A model generated the notes under the pieces. It saw only the letters and a program-made list of their open reading frames with translations, did not search any database and was not told the DNA's origin. A stretch of DNA of 61,877 nucleotides. Source: an uncultured Bacilli bacterium (GTDB lineage: Bacteria > Bacillota_I > Bacilli_A > RF39 > UBA660). This document shows positions 8,324 through 17,478 of this stretch, piece after piece. Each line of letters opens with the position of its first letter. Position 1 is the first letter of the stretch. The DNA lies in assembly GCA_934149325.1 (NCBI GenBank), contig CAKPEJ010000005.1, positions 1 through 61,877 on the forward strand, written 5' to 3'. The position numbers and the translations under genes were made by a program.

Positions 8324-9013
8324 GTGATTATTATTTATTATGTAGAAAAAAATGTTGAGAAAGTATTAAATGGTGAAAGTACTAATTTTATTGAAATTAA
8401 GTATTTAGGAAAAATAAAAAACAAACTTAAGAATATAAAATATGAAATTTATAGACCTTTTTCTGATGCGACTAAGATAATTATTTATAAAAATAAAAAA
8501 GTTGATATTAAGGTATTTGAAATAGAATCTAAAGTTCCTATTCGTCATCAAGATATTTTAGGTACATTATATTCACTTAATATATCTGATGAAATGTTTG
8601 GAGATGTTGTATGTGATAATGGTAAGTATTTTATTATAGTCGTATCAAGTATTGAAAATTATTTAAAATCAAATATGTTAAGTATTAGAAATTCAAATAT
8701 TAAATTAGTTGAAAGAAAAGAAGATTATTTAATTAATTATAATCAAAAATTTGAAGAGATAATTTTAATAGTTACAAGCACACGAATGGATTCTATTGTA
8801 TCAAAAATAGTAAATACAAGTAGAAATAATGCTTTAAATTTGTTAAAAAATGGCGATGTTTTTCTAAATTATGAAGAATTGACTAAACCAACATATATCT
8901 TGAAAGAAAATGATATATTTAGTGTTAGAAAATATGGAAAATATAAATTTAGTGGAATTATAAATAACACGAAAAAAGGAAATTTAGTTATAAAAATATT
9001 AAAATATGTATGA
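8324..9013 (+). CDS. ylmH: YlmH-like S4-domain RNA-binding protein
   Basis: About 229 residues with the layout of YlmH. The N-terminal part includes VPIRHQDILGTLYSLNISDEMFGDVVCDNGKYFIIV, and the C-terminal S4 domain (about 150-229) includes RMDSIVSKIVNTSRNNALNLLKNGDVFLN. YlmH homologues bind RNA/ribosomes and have been linked to division and to rescue of stalled 50S-nascent chain complexes. The start is uncertain: the GTG at 8324 overlaps the ribosome-binding-site-like AAAAGG, and there is no in-frame ATG nearby. An ATT codon at 8333 would give better spacing. YlmH is usually between sepF and divIVA; here it stands alone, 31 kb from them. Confidence 0.75.
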   Translation: MIIIYYVEKNVEKVLNGESTNFIEIKYLGKIKNKLKNIKYEIYRPFSDATKIIIYKNKKVDIKVFEIESKVPIRHQDILGTLYSLNISDEMFGDVVCDNGKYFIIVVSSIENYLKSNMLSIRNSNIKLVERKEDYLINYNQKFEEIILIVTSTRMDSIVSKIVNTSRNNALNLLKNGDVFLNYEELTKPTYILKENDIFSVRKYGKYKFSGIINNTKKGNLVIKILKYV

Positions 9014-9039
9014 TATAATTTAAGCAGGAGATGATAGTT

Positions 9040-10092
9040 ATGGAAAAATTTCTTAAAAATATTTTAATTCCTTTTATAGAATTATTTGTTGTAATAGGAT
9101 TAATATATGGCAGTTTTTATCTACTTAATCAAAAAGATAAAAAGGAGCAAATAAAAACAAAAATAGAAACAGGAGAAAACAAAAGAAGTAAAATAGAAAA
9201 AAATAATTTTGTAAGTTATAATGGTAGATTAAAAATTAAAGACAATAAACTTGTTAATAAATATAATGAAAATATTCAGCTTAGGGGCGTTAGTACACAT
9301 GGTATTCAGTGGTATAGTGATTTAGCAAATTTTACTAATATTAGAACATTAAAAGAAGATTTTAATGCTAATGTATTTAGAGTTTCTATGTATACAGAAG
9401 AGAGTGGCTATATACAAAATCCATCATTAAAAGATAAACTTTATGATATTGTAAATACTGCAATAAATATGGACATGTATGTTATTATTGATTGGCATAT
9501 ATTAAGTGATGGGGATCCACTTACACATGTAGAAGAGTCAGAAAAATTCTTTAGTGAAGTGAGTGAGAAATATAAAGGTGTTCCAAATGTAATATATGAA
9601 ATATGTAATGAACCTAATGGTAGTAATGTTACATGGGATAATAATATAAAACCATATGCAGAAAGAATAATTAAAAGAATAAGAGAAAATGATCCTATTT
9701 CAATAGTAGTTGTTGGAACAAGTACATGGAGTCAAGATGTAGATAAAGCTCTATTAAATCCAATTGATGATAAGTATACAATGTATTCACTTCATTTTTA
9801 TTCAGGAACTCATACAGCTTATCTACGTGATAGGGTAAAAACTGTAATTGATAAAATACCTATATTTGTAACAGAATTTGGTGTAAGTGATGCTTCTGGA
9901 AATAATGGAGTATATTTAAGTGAGGCAAAGCTTTGGATTGATTTTCTAAATGAAAATAATATTTCTTGGGTTAATTGGTCACTTAGTAATAAAAATGAGT
10001 CTTCAGCATTATTAAAACCAAACACAGAAATTATAAATGATGATAACTTATCTGAATCAGGAAAATTTGTAAAAAGTATTATGACTAAATAA
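9040..10092 (+). CDS. Membrane-anchored GH5-family glycoside hydrolase (cellulase-like)
   Basis: 350 residues starting at ATG 9040, with AGGAG at 9026-9030. An N-terminal hydrophobic segment (residues about 7-27) is followed by a charged linker, so the enzyme is probably a signal-anchored extracellular protein. The catalytic domain (about 60-345) has GH5 hallmarks: RGVSTHGIQW, the acid/base E191 in ICNEPNG, the nucleophile E279 in VTEFG, and WVNWSLSNK near the end, resembling the endoglucanase subfamily GH5_2. It would cleave beta-1,4-glucan or a related polymer. As a lone anchored enzyme it may trim a surface or host/plant glycan rather than support full cellulose use. Confidence 0.85.
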   Translation: MEKFLKNILIPFIELFVVIGLIYGSFYLLNQKDKKEQIKTKIETGENKRSKIEKNNFVSYNGRLKIKDNKLVNKYNENIQLRGVSTHGIQWYSDLANFTNIRTLKEDFNANVFRVSMYTEESGYIQNPSLKDKLYDIVNTAINMDMYVIIDWHILSDGDPLTHVEESEKFFSEVSEKYKGVPNVIYEICNEPNGSNVTWDNNIKPYAERIIKRIRENDPISIVVVGTSTWSQDVDKALLNPIDDKYTMYSLHFYSGTHTAYLRDRVKTVIDKIPIFVTEFGVSDASGNNGVYLSEAKLWIDFLNENNISWVNWSLSNKNESSALLKPNTEIINDDNLSESGKFVKSIMTK

Positions 10093-10115
10093 GTGTAAAT
10101 TATTTATATTAAGTG

Positions 10116-10144
10116 TTGAATTTAAAAAAAATATATAATATAAT
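10116..10144 (+). promoter_or_regulatory. Promoter of the 653-residue membrane protein gene
   Basis: TTGAAT (10116-10121), 17-base spacer, TATAAT (10139-10144). Confidence 0.65.
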
Positions 10145-10171
10145 ATATTTGTGATACTAGGAGGAATATGT

Positions 10172-12133
10172 ATGAGTAAAGATAATGAAAAAGTGGTTGA
10201 AGAAAGTATAGTTATTGAAAAAACTACTAAAAAAACAAATAATATTGCATTAATAACAATTATCGTAGCTGTTGTATTAGCAATATTATTAATTATTAAT
10301 TTTATAGCTGGAGGATTTAAGAGCAAAAATGATGTTGCAAGTGATATTAAAACAGTTAAAAAAATATTAAATGAAAAGTATAATGAAATAGACTGTGTAG
10401 ATTCTAATTGTGATTATATAGTAGCATCATCAGGAGATACGTTAAAGAAGACTACATATAATGTATTTAATACAAATGGTAAAAAAGTGGGAAGTTATAC
10501 TATTAATTATAGTAAAAAAAATACTGGGGTAACAAATGTTATTTCAGCAACAGAAAAGTATATAGTGACAAGAACTGTTAATGATAAGAAAATAAATTAT
10601 GTACTTCGTTCTAATAAAGGAAAAGCATTATATAGTTCTGACAAAGTTATAAATTCATTAAATGATAATTTAGCAATTGTTGAAAATAAAACAAATGAAT
10701 ATGACATATTAAATTATAGAGGAAAAAAATTATATTCTAATGTAAGTGATTATGATACATATTCTGATGGAAAATATATTTCAATAAAAGTAAATGATAA
10801 TTATATATTAGTAGATAAAAATGGTGAAAAAGTTTTATCAAATTATAAGGTTTCTACAGAAGTAAAGGATGAAATAGGTAATTCATTATATTTAGTTGTT
10901 GAAGATACTAAAAAAGATAATTATTATTATTTTGATATTAATAAGAATAAAAAAGTTGGAGATAGTTTTAGTTATTATACTACTTCAGATAATGAAGGAG
11001 AATTAGTAATTACTAAGTCATTAAATGATAAAAAAGTAAAATATGTTTTAAATAAAAATGGAAAACAAGTAAAAATGTCTAAGGATTATACTGATCAATC
11101 AGAATCTATATCAAAAATAAAAGAAAATATAGATACTGATAAGTATTATGTATATTCTTATGGAATTAAAGATGCTTATCAAAAATATGTTCTTGTAAAT
11201 GATAGAGAAGCAAAGTCTTTTGGAATTTTAAATGTGAAATCAAAAGATTACAAAAAATTATTTGATTATAGTGCATCTAAATCATCAGCATTCGCATCAA
11301 TTGTTGAACTTGACAATAAAGATGATAAGATTGTAAGAATTAATTGTTCAAAATCAAATTGTGATAATGAAACATCAATTATTTATAATTTAACTAAAAA
11401 TAAAGAAATATATAGCGAAAATAATAAAAATGCAATCGTTTCTGATTATGCATCTTATAAAAATAATTATAAAGTAGTTAGATATTCTTATTTATCATCA
11501 AATGATGATTTAAAAGGAAAATATGTACTTTATGATAACAATAATAAAGAAGTGTATAAATCAAGTTCAGCTATTGCAGTTATAGATTCTGAAATAGAAA
11601 TTGGCAAAACAGCAAGTAGTTATATATTACTATATTCAGTAAGTGATAAGAAAACTTTAAATACAGAAAAAACAAAAGCAGATAAAATAAAGATTGCTGA
11701 TAAAGTTTTATATAAATATACATCAAAAGATAATAAAACAATTGTATGTAATGAAAAGGGAAAAGAAGTAATTAAAATAGATAGTTCTGACTATATTACA
11801 TATAGTAATTCAAATATTATATATATGACAAATGATAGAATATATATATATAATGCTGCTAAGGATAGAACAAGAAATTATAAATTAAGAGATAATGAAA
11901 AATTAAATGATGAATCAAACGATATTGTATCACCATATAGAGGAGCAATTTTTATAAATAATAGTTCTGATAAAATGGTAAAAGTAATTAATTCAAAAGG
12001 TAAAGTAATTAGAAAAATGAAAAATGTAGAATTAACTGAAGTTAAGAAAAATAAATCTACTGGTGAAGCATTAATTATTGTTAAAAAAAGTTCTAAAAAT
12101 AGTGATACTTATGGATTGTATTTAGCAAAATAA
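10172..12133 (+). CDS. Membrane-anchored extracellular protein, probable beta-propeller
   Basis: A 653-residue protein with AGGAGG at 10159-10164 and ATG at 10172. A short charged N-terminus and one membrane helix (about residues 25-47) put the remainder outside. The ectodomain is lysine/serine/tyrosine-rich and shows repeated short strands with NxNGKKV or DKNGEKV turns (NTNGKKVGSY, DKNGEKVLSN, NKNGKQVKM, NSKGKVIRKM), recalling WG- or PQQ-like propeller blades. Paired cysteines occur as CVDSNC and CSKSNC. I do not recognise a named family. It has its own promoter and terminator, and function is unknown beyond a likely surface sensor or binding role. Confidence 0.65.
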   Translation: MSKDNEKVVEESIVIEKTTKKTNNIALITIIVAVVLAILLIINFIAGGFKSKNDVASDIKTVKKILNEKYNEIDCVDSNCDYIVASSGDTLKKTTYNVFNTNGKKVGSYTINYSKKNTGVTNVISATEKYIVTRTVNDKKINYVLRSNKGKALYSSDKVINSLNDNLAIVENKTNEYDILNYRGKKLYSNVSDYDTYSDGKYISIKVNDNYILVDKNGEKVLSNYKVSTEVKDEIGNSLYLVVEDTKKDNYYYFDINKNKKVGDSFSYYTTSDNEGELVITKSLNDKKVKYVLNKNGKQVKMSKDYTDQSESISKIKENIDTDKYYVYSYGIKDAYQKYVLVNDREAKSFGILNVKSKDYKKLFDYSASKSSAFASIVELDNKDDKIVRINCSKSNCDNETSIIYNLTKNKEIYSENNKNAIVSDYASYKNNYKVVRYSYLSSNDDLKGKYVLYDNNNKEVYKSSSAIAVIDSEIEIGKTASSYILLYSVSDKKTLNTEKTKADKIKIADKVLYKYTSKDNKTIVCNEKGKEVIKIDSSDYITYSNSNIIYMTNDRIYIYNAAKDRTRNYKLRDNEKLNDESNDIVSPYRGAIFINNSSDKMVKVINSKGKVIRKMKNVELTEVKKNKSTGEALIIVKKSSKNSDTYGLYLAK

Positions 12134-12154
12134 AGTCTTTTAAAGACTTTTTTT
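12132..12154 (+). terminator. Terminator starting in the stop codon
   Basis: AAAGTCT (12132-12138) / AGACTTT (12144-12150), 5-base loop, then T4. Confidence 0.75.
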
Positions 12155-12212
12155 CTTGCTTTTATTCATATTATAAAGTAAAATTAATTAGTATGTTAAA
12201 GGAAGTGATTAT

Positions 12213-13799
12213 ATGTTACAAGTAAATAATGTTAGTTTAAGATATAATACAAGGGTATTATTTGAAAATGTAAATTTAAAATTTGAAAAAGGAAATTGTT
12301 ATGGTGTTATAGGTGCAAATGGAGCTGGTAAGTCAACTTTTTTAAAAATACTTAGTGGTGATATTGAATCAACAACAGGTGATGTAATAATTTCTAAAGG
12401 TGAAAGAATGTCAGTTTTAAAACAAAATCATAATGAATATGATGACTATAAAGTTTTAGAGACAGTTATAATGGGAAATTCAAGATTGTATTCTATTATG
12501 AAAGAAAAAGAAGCTTTATATTCAAAAACTGATTTTACAGAATCTGATGGAATAAGAGCTGGAGAACTTGAATCTGAATTTGCGGATTTAAATGGATGGA
12601 ATGCTGAAAGTGATGCTGCTATATTATTAAATGGTCTTGGTATTGATCCAAGTTTTCATGATAAATTAATGAATGAACTTACTGGTCCAGAAAAAGTAAA
12701 AGTATTACTTGCACAAGCTTTATTTGGTGATCCTGATATATTACTTTTAGATGAACCTACAAACTATCTTGATATAGAAGCAAAAGTATGGCTTGAAGAA
12801 TTTTTAATAAATTTTGATAATACAATTATTGTTGTATCACATGATAGACATTTTTTAAATAAAGTATGTACACATATGGTGGATATTGATTATGGAAAGA
12901 TAACTTTATTTATAGGTAACTACGATTTTTGGTATCAATCAAGTGAACTTATTATGAAACAAATGAAAGAACAAAATAAAAAGAAAGAAGAAAAAATAAA
13001 AGAGTTAAAAGATTTTATTGCTAGATTTTCTGCAAATGCATCAAAAAGTAAGCAAGCAACATCAAGAAAAAAATCATTAGAAAAAATAGTTTTAGATGAT
13101 ATGGTTGCGTCATCAAGAAAATATCCATATGTAAATTTTGAAGTTGAAAGACCACTTGGGAAGGATGTTTTAACTCTTACTGGAATAAGTAAAAAGATAG
13201 ATGGTGTTGATGTATTAAAAAATTTAAATTTAACTATTAATACAACAGATAAAATAGGCTTTGTTGGTACTAATGAACTTGCAATTACCACACTTTTTAA
13301 AATAATAACAGGAGAACTTGAACCAGATGAAGGTACATTTAAATGGGGTACAACAGTAACTTATGATTATTTTCCAAAAAATCATGACAAATATTTTAAT
13401 AACGATTATGATTTAGTAAATTGGCTTAGACAATATTCAAAAGAACAAGAGGAAACGTTTATTAGAGGCTTCTTAGGAAGAATGCTATTTTCTGGGGAAG
13501 AGTCATTAAAAAAAGTCAATGTTTTATCTGGTGGTGAAAAGGTAAGATGTATGCTTTCTAAATTAATGCTTAGTAAAGCAAATGTGTTAGTTTTAGATGA
13601 TCCAACAAATCATTTAGATATAGAATCTATTACTTCATTAAATAAAGGTATGAAAGAATATAAAGGTGCATTATTATTTTCATCACATGATCATGAACTT
13701 TTATCTACTGTTGCTAATAGGATAATAGAATTTAAAGAAGATGGAAAATATATAGATAAACAAATGGGATATGATGAGTATTTAGAATTTGTTAAGTAG
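12213..13799 (+). CDS. ABC-F family ATPase (YkpA/YbiT-like), one ATP site degenerate
   Basis: A 528-residue soluble protein with two ATP-binding cassettes and a basic linker (about residues 245-295), but no membrane domain, so it is an ABC-F translation factor-like ATPase acting on ribosomes. NBD1 has canonical Walker A GANGAGKST and Walker B LLLDEPTNYLD, but its signature is LTGPEK instead of LSGGEK. NBD2 has a canonical LSGGEK signature, but its Walker A is GTNELAITT (the essential Lys is Ile) and its Walker B Glu is Asp (LVLDDPTNHLD). All three changes fall on the same composite ATP site, leaving the other intact. Closest by eye to the YkpA branch, where this site is already atypical. Confidence 0.88.
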   Translation: MLQVNNVSLRYNTRVLFENVNLKFEKGNCYGVIGANGAGKSTFLKILSGDIESTTGDVIISKGERMSVLKQNHNEYDDYKVLETVIMGNSRLYSIMKEKEALYSKTDFTESDGIRAGELESEFADLNGWNAESDAAILLNGLGIDPSFHDKLMNELTGPEKVKVLLAQALFGDPDILLLDEPTNYLDIEAKVWLEEFLINFDNTIIVVSHDRHFLNKVCTHMVDIDYGKITLFIGNYDFWYQSSELIMKQMKEQNKKKEEKIKELKDFIARFSANASKSKQATSRKKSLEKIVLDDMVASSRKYPYVNFEVERPLGKDVLTLTGISKKIDGVDVLKNLNLTINTTDKIGFVGTNELAITTLFKIITGELEPDEGTFKWGTTVTYDYFPKNHDKYFNNDYDLVNWLRQYSKEQEETFIRGFLGRMLFSGEESLKKVNVLSGGEKVRCMLSKLMLSKANVLVLDDPTNHLDIESITSLNKGMKEYKGALLFSSHDHELLSTVANRIIEFKEDGKYIDKQMGYDEYLEFVK

Positions 13800-13808
13800 G
13801 TGATGTAA

Positions 13809-14102
13809 TTGGAAAGAGATAATTTATTTAATCTTTATGTTGAGGGATATTTTGGTGTAAGAGAAATGGATGAATATGATTTAAAAGAATATGTACTTAA
13901 AGATATTGAAAATTATATTAAAGATTTTGTATATACCAATGGTGTAGATATTTTGTATGCTAAAGAAAATTCAAAGAGAATTAAAGACAAGGTAAGTATA
14001 AAAACAAAACTACAATCAAGTTTGATTTTATTAAATAAAATGAACGCATCAACAGAACTTATATTACTAATTAAGAAAAAAATTAAAGAATTAAATGAGT
14101 AA
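13809..14102 (+). CDS. Small hypothetical protein downstream of the ABC-F gene
   Basis: 97 residues, TTG start at 13809 behind a TAGGTGATG ribosome binding site that overlaps the end of the ABC-F gene, so the two are coupled. It is all-alpha by appearance, acidic in the first half and lysine-rich in the second, with no cysteine or membrane segment. I do not recognise it. It ends at a long terminator. Confidence 0.6.
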   Translation: MERDNLFNLYVEGYFGVREMDEYDLKEYVLKDIENYIKDFVYTNGVDILYAKENSKRIKDKVSIKTKLQSSLILLNKMNASTELILLIKKKIKELNE

Positions 14103-14106
14103 AAAG

Positions 14107-14146
14107 AAAACTAATACTGGTGTAAAATAATGGTATTAGTTTTTTA
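14107..14146 (+). terminator. Strong intrinsic terminator, 12-bp stem
   Basis: AAAACTAATACT (14107-14118) pairs with GGTATTAGTTTT (14132-14143) with one G-U, followed by T. Confidence 0.8.
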
Positions 14147-14156
14147 TTATTCTATA

Positions 14157-14185
14157 TTGTTTTAAATTGTAAAAAATGATATAAT
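14157..14185 (+). promoter_or_regulatory. Promoter of the DUF1292-to-YihY operon
   Basis: TTGTTT (14157-14162), 17-base spacer, TATAAT (14180-14185). Confidence 0.7.
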
Positions 14186-14219
14186 TATCTTTAGTAAAAG
14201 TATGAAAGGGTAGATTTCA

Positions 14220-14474
14220 ATGAATAGAAAAATAGAAATAACTAATTCAATTGGACAAAAAGTACAAGCTGATATAATAACAGTATTTAAAGTAAATGAA
14301 ACAAATAAAGACTATATTGTATATACATTTAATGAAAAAACTCCAGATAATAATTATAAGACTTATACATCAAGAATTAGAGAAACAAATGGTAGTTACT
14401 TTCTTGATTCAATAACTGATGAAGAAGAATGGGAAAAAGTTAAAAGTATAACAATGAAAATAGCTAATAAATAA
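14220..14474 (+). CDS. DUF1292-family small protein
   Basis: 84 residues resembling DUF1292 (YrzB-like) proteins: an N-terminal beta sheet with a conserved ITVFKVNETNKDYIVYTFNE core and a C-terminal acidic segment DEEEWEKVKSI. DUF1292 proteins are widespread in Firmicutes, short and cytoplasmic, with no established biochemical role. It is first in a run of five closely spaced + strand genes. Confidence 0.7.
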   Translation: MNRKIEITNSIGQKVQADIITVFKVNETNKDYIVYTFNEKTPDNNYKTYTSRIRETNGSYFLDSITDEEEWEKVKSITMKIANK

Positions 14475-14493
14475 AAGAAAGGAATGATTAATT

Positions 14494-14925
14494 ATGGCTT
14501 TTAAAAATCCATCATTAAATTCAGGATCTTTAGGTAAAGAAAAAGAAAATGAAATTTTTACAAGATTAGATAAAATTGAAAATGAAATTCAAGAACTTAA
14601 AACTGAAATGTCAACGAAAAATGAACAAAATAATATAGTTCAGCAAAATCAAACTCCTGAAGTAAATATTCAAAAAACAGTAGTAAATGAACCAGAGTCT
14701 TTAGATTTTGAATTATCAACGCCAGCGTCAGTTTCAACAGAAAAAAAGGAAGAATATACTGAATTAAGTATCTTAGATTTTTCAGGAAAAACTTATATTT
14801 CAGATAGTCCACAAAGAAGAGGCTTAATTAATGAAAATCAAATTAATAATATTTTAAATAAAGAAAATAATAATGATAATAATAGCGTTATAGGGATAGA
14901 TAGTATCCTTAAAAATATTGCATAG
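14494..14925 (+). CDS. Hypothetical low-complexity protein with coiled coil
   Basis: 143 residues, start ATG 14494 behind AAAGGAATG. Residues 15-45 are a predicted coiled coil (ENEIFTRLDKIENEIQELKTEM). The rest is Asn/Gln/Glu-rich and probably disordered, with an internal conserved-looking stretch LSILDFSGKTYISDSPQRRGLINENQ. No membrane segment. It could be a cytoplasmic adaptor for the membrane proteins encoded next, but this is a guess from position. Confidence 0.55.
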   Translation: MAFKNPSLNSGSLGKEKENEIFTRLDKIENEIQELKTEMSTKNEQNNIVQQNQTPEVNIQKTVVNEPESLDFELSTPASVSTEKKEEYTELSILDFSGKTYISDSPQRRGLINENQINNILNKENNNDNNSVIGIDSILKNIA

Positions 14926-14936
14926 AGGTGTTTTAT

Positions 14937-15389
14937 ATGAAAAAGAAAATTCAAAAATTAATAAAAAATAAATATTTCTTAGTTTATGTTTGTATTTTTA
15001 TTGTATTACTTATATGTTTAATTTCAATAAAAAATTTCTTATTTCCATCAAATTCTAATACTAATTATGGTAACAGATTAGACGGAATAAAAGATGTTCC
15101 TTTTACTAAAAGTGATCAAAAGAAAATAATAGAAAAAATAGATTCAAATGAAAAAGCATCTTCAACACAAATAAAAATAAAAGGAAAAATAATAAATATA
15201 TTATATACAGTAAATGATGATGTAAGCGTAGATGATGCGAAAAATATAGCAAATGATTCATTAAGTGTAATTTCAGAAAAAGAAAAGAAATTTTATGATA
15301 TTCAAATTTTTATATCTAAAAAAACAAATTCAGAAGGTTTTCCTTTAATAGGTTATAAAAATTCAAGTAGTAAAGAAATAGTTTGGTAG
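14937..15389 (+). CDS. Hypothetical single-pass membrane protein
   Basis: 150 residues from ATG 14937 (GAGGTG at 14926-14931). There is one membrane helix at residues 12-34 and an extracytoplasmic domain of about 115 residues (KSDQKKIIEKIDSNEKAS...VDDAKNIANDSLSVISEKEKKFYDIQIFISKK) that looks like a small alpha/beta domain. No catalytic motif. It sits directly before the solute-binding/GGDEF gene and may work with it. Confidence 0.55.
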   Translation: MKKKIQKLIKNKYFLVYVCIFIVLLICLISIKNFLFPSNSNTNYGNRLDGIKDVPFTKSDQKKIIEKIDSNEKASSTQIKIKGKIINILYTVNDDVSVDDAKNIANDSLSVISEKEKKFYDIQIFISKKTNSEGFPLIGYKNSSSKEIVW

Positions 15390-15399
15390 GGTGAATATG

Positions 15400-17457
15400 A
15401 TGAAAAATAAAAATAAAAAAAAGAAAATATTATTTATTCTTATACCTATTATAATAGCAGTTATAATAATATTTATTGCAACTTCAATAAATAAAAAGAA
15501 TGATAAAAATGGTGTTTTTTCTGTTTTAGAAAAAAGATGGATCGAAAAAAATCAATCAAAAGTAATAGATGTATCTGTTATAAATGATCTTCCTATATTT
15601 GGTGAAGATGGGGAAGGTGTGTTTTTTGATTTTTTAAATGATTTTACAAAAGAAAATAAAATAGAATTTAATATGTTACCTTATTCTTTAGAAAAAACTC
15701 CAACATCTAAAGAATATTCTTTTGAGACAAGTAAAAAATCAAAAGTAAGCAGTAATGAATTATTATTTTATAGTGATAATTATGTTCTTATAAGTAAAGA
15801 TAATAATAAAGTTAAAAATTTTTCGGATTTAAAAAATACAACAATTGGTGCATTGGAGTCTGATTTAAATATGATTAAATCATATTTATCAGATGATGAA
15901 GATGTTATATTTAATAGCTATGTAGATATTAATTCCATAATTAAAGCAATTAATAATAATGATATTTTATATGCAGTAGTACCTAAAAATTTATATATAG
16001 ATCAAATTTTTGAAAACAATTATTATATCGTATATGATATTCCTGAAATAACAACAAATTATATATTTAAAGTTAATGGTGATAATAGTGTACTAAATAG
16101 TATATTAAAGAAATATTATATAAGATGGAGTAAGAACAAATTAGATAAATCTTACAATGATAGATTGTTTGATTTATATTTTGATAAAAAGAAAATAGAT
16201 GATGTTACAAAGGCAGATTTTCTTAGTAAAGAATATACATATGGATTTGTTAAAAATTTACCATATGAATCAAAAGTTAATGATCAATTTATTGGATATA
16301 ATAGTGAAATATTAGATGAATTTGCTAAAAGAATGGGAATATCATTCAAGGTAAAAGAATATGGTTCAGTAAAAGCATTAACAAAAGCACTTAATGATGG
16401 TAAAGTTGATGTAGCATTTAATTATTATAATTATAGTGATTTAGATAAGAAAAATTTTGATTCAACATTTTCTCCATATCAAGAAAAAGTTGTAGTATTA
16501 ACAAGTAATAATAATGTTGAGACATCTGTTTCTTCACTTAAAGGATTAAAAGGAATGGATGTTATAATGATAGATGATAAAATATCTAATTATTTAAAAA
16601 ATAGATTAGAAGTATCTATTAAGACGTATAGAAATGCTAAATCTTTATTTAATAATATGAATGATAATTCTGTTGTTGTTCTTGATTATAATTTATATAA
16701 TTATTATAGAAATACTGATTTAAAAGATTATAAAATAATATATGAAGAAGATATAGATACAGAATATAATTTTATAACATTAAATACAAATAGAAATAAG
16801 GCATTTAATGGTTTATTTAAATATTATATTTCAACACTTGATTCAGGATTATATCAAGCAAGAGCATATGTAAAATTACAATCAGATAATAAATTGGTTG
16901 ATATGAAATATATTTATGTATTAATATTAACTTTTGTAATTATATTTGTTTTAACACTATATTTTAAAAAAGAAAAATCAATTAATACTATTAAAAAGAG
17001 TGAAAAAATTAAATATGTAGATCACTTAACATCTTTAAAAAATAGAAATTATTTAAATCAAAATTATCAAAAGTGGCAAAACAACAAAATATATCCACAA
17101 GCAATAATAATTATAGAACTTAATAAAATTGGACATATTAATGATGTTTATGGTCATGAAGAAGGGGATATGGTAATTAAAAAGGCTGCAAATATTCTTA
17201 TAAATAATCAATTAGAACAAAGTGATATTGTAAGAACAAATGGTGATGAATTCTTGATATATATGGTTGGATATGAAGAAACAAAAGTAATTGCTTACAT
17301 GAGAAAATTATATAAAGAATTTAAAACATTACCATATAATTTTGGAGTACTTCTAGGTTATAGTATGATTCAAGATGATATAAAAACAATAGATGATGCT
17401 ATGAATGAAGCTGTTTTAGAAATTAAAACAAGTAAAGAAATGAATAATAATGAATAA
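15400..17457 (+). CDS. Membrane sensor: two periplasmic-binding-like domains plus GGDEF
   Basis: About 685 residues. The N-terminal membrane helix (8-30) is followed by two SBP_bac_3-like domains (about 45-245 and 265-495), the second containing EYTYGFVKNLPYESKVNDQFIGYNSEILDEFA, then a membrane helix (about 503-521) and a cytoplasmic GGDEF domain (about 540-685). GGDEF domains make cyclic di-GMP. Here the motif reads NGDEF near residue 614, and the inhibitory RxxD site is absent, so activity is possible but not certain. GTG 15391 and ATG 15397 are alternative starts. Probably an extracellular amino acid or small ligand controls second-messenger synthesis. Confidence 0.85.
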   Translation: MKNKNKKKKILFILIPIIIAVIIIFIATSINKKNDKNGVFSVLEKRWIEKNQSKVIDVSVINDLPIFGEDGEGVFFDFLNDFTKENKIEFNMLPYSLEKTPTSKEYSFETSKKSKVSSNELLFYSDNYVLISKDNNKVKNFSDLKNTTIGALESDLNMIKSYLSDDEDVIFNSYVDINSIIKAINNNDILYAVVPKNLYIDQIFENNYYIVYDIPEITTNYIFKVNGDNSVLNSILKKYYIRWSKNKLDKSYNDRLFDLYFDKKKIDDVTKADFLSKEYTYGFVKNLPYESKVNDQFIGYNSEILDEFAKRMGISFKVKEYGSVKALTKALNDGKVDVAFNYYNYSDLDKKNFDSTFSPYQEKVVVLTSNNNVETSVSSLKGLKGMDVIMIDDKISNYLKNRLEVSIKTYRNAKSLFNNMNDNSVVVLDYNLYNYYRNTDLKDYKIIYEEDIDTEYNFITLNTNRNKAFNGLFKYYISTLDSGLYQARAYVKLQSDNKLVDMKYIYVLILTFVIIFVLTLYFKKEKSINTIKKSEKIKYVDHLTSLKNRNYLNQNYQKWQNNKIYPQAIIIIELNKIGHINDVYGHEEGDMVIKKAANILINNQLEQSDIVRTNGDEFLIYMVGYEETKVIAYMRKLYKEFKTLPYNFGVLLGYSMIQDDIKTIDDAMNEAVLEIKTSKEMNNNE

Positions 17458-17478
17458 TAAATAAAATAGGTGAATTAT

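Noticed and set aside
15391..15399. GTG 15391 as start of the GGDEF protein
   Set aside because: It is part of the TAGGGTGA ribosome binding site; ATG 15400 or 15397 has better spacing.
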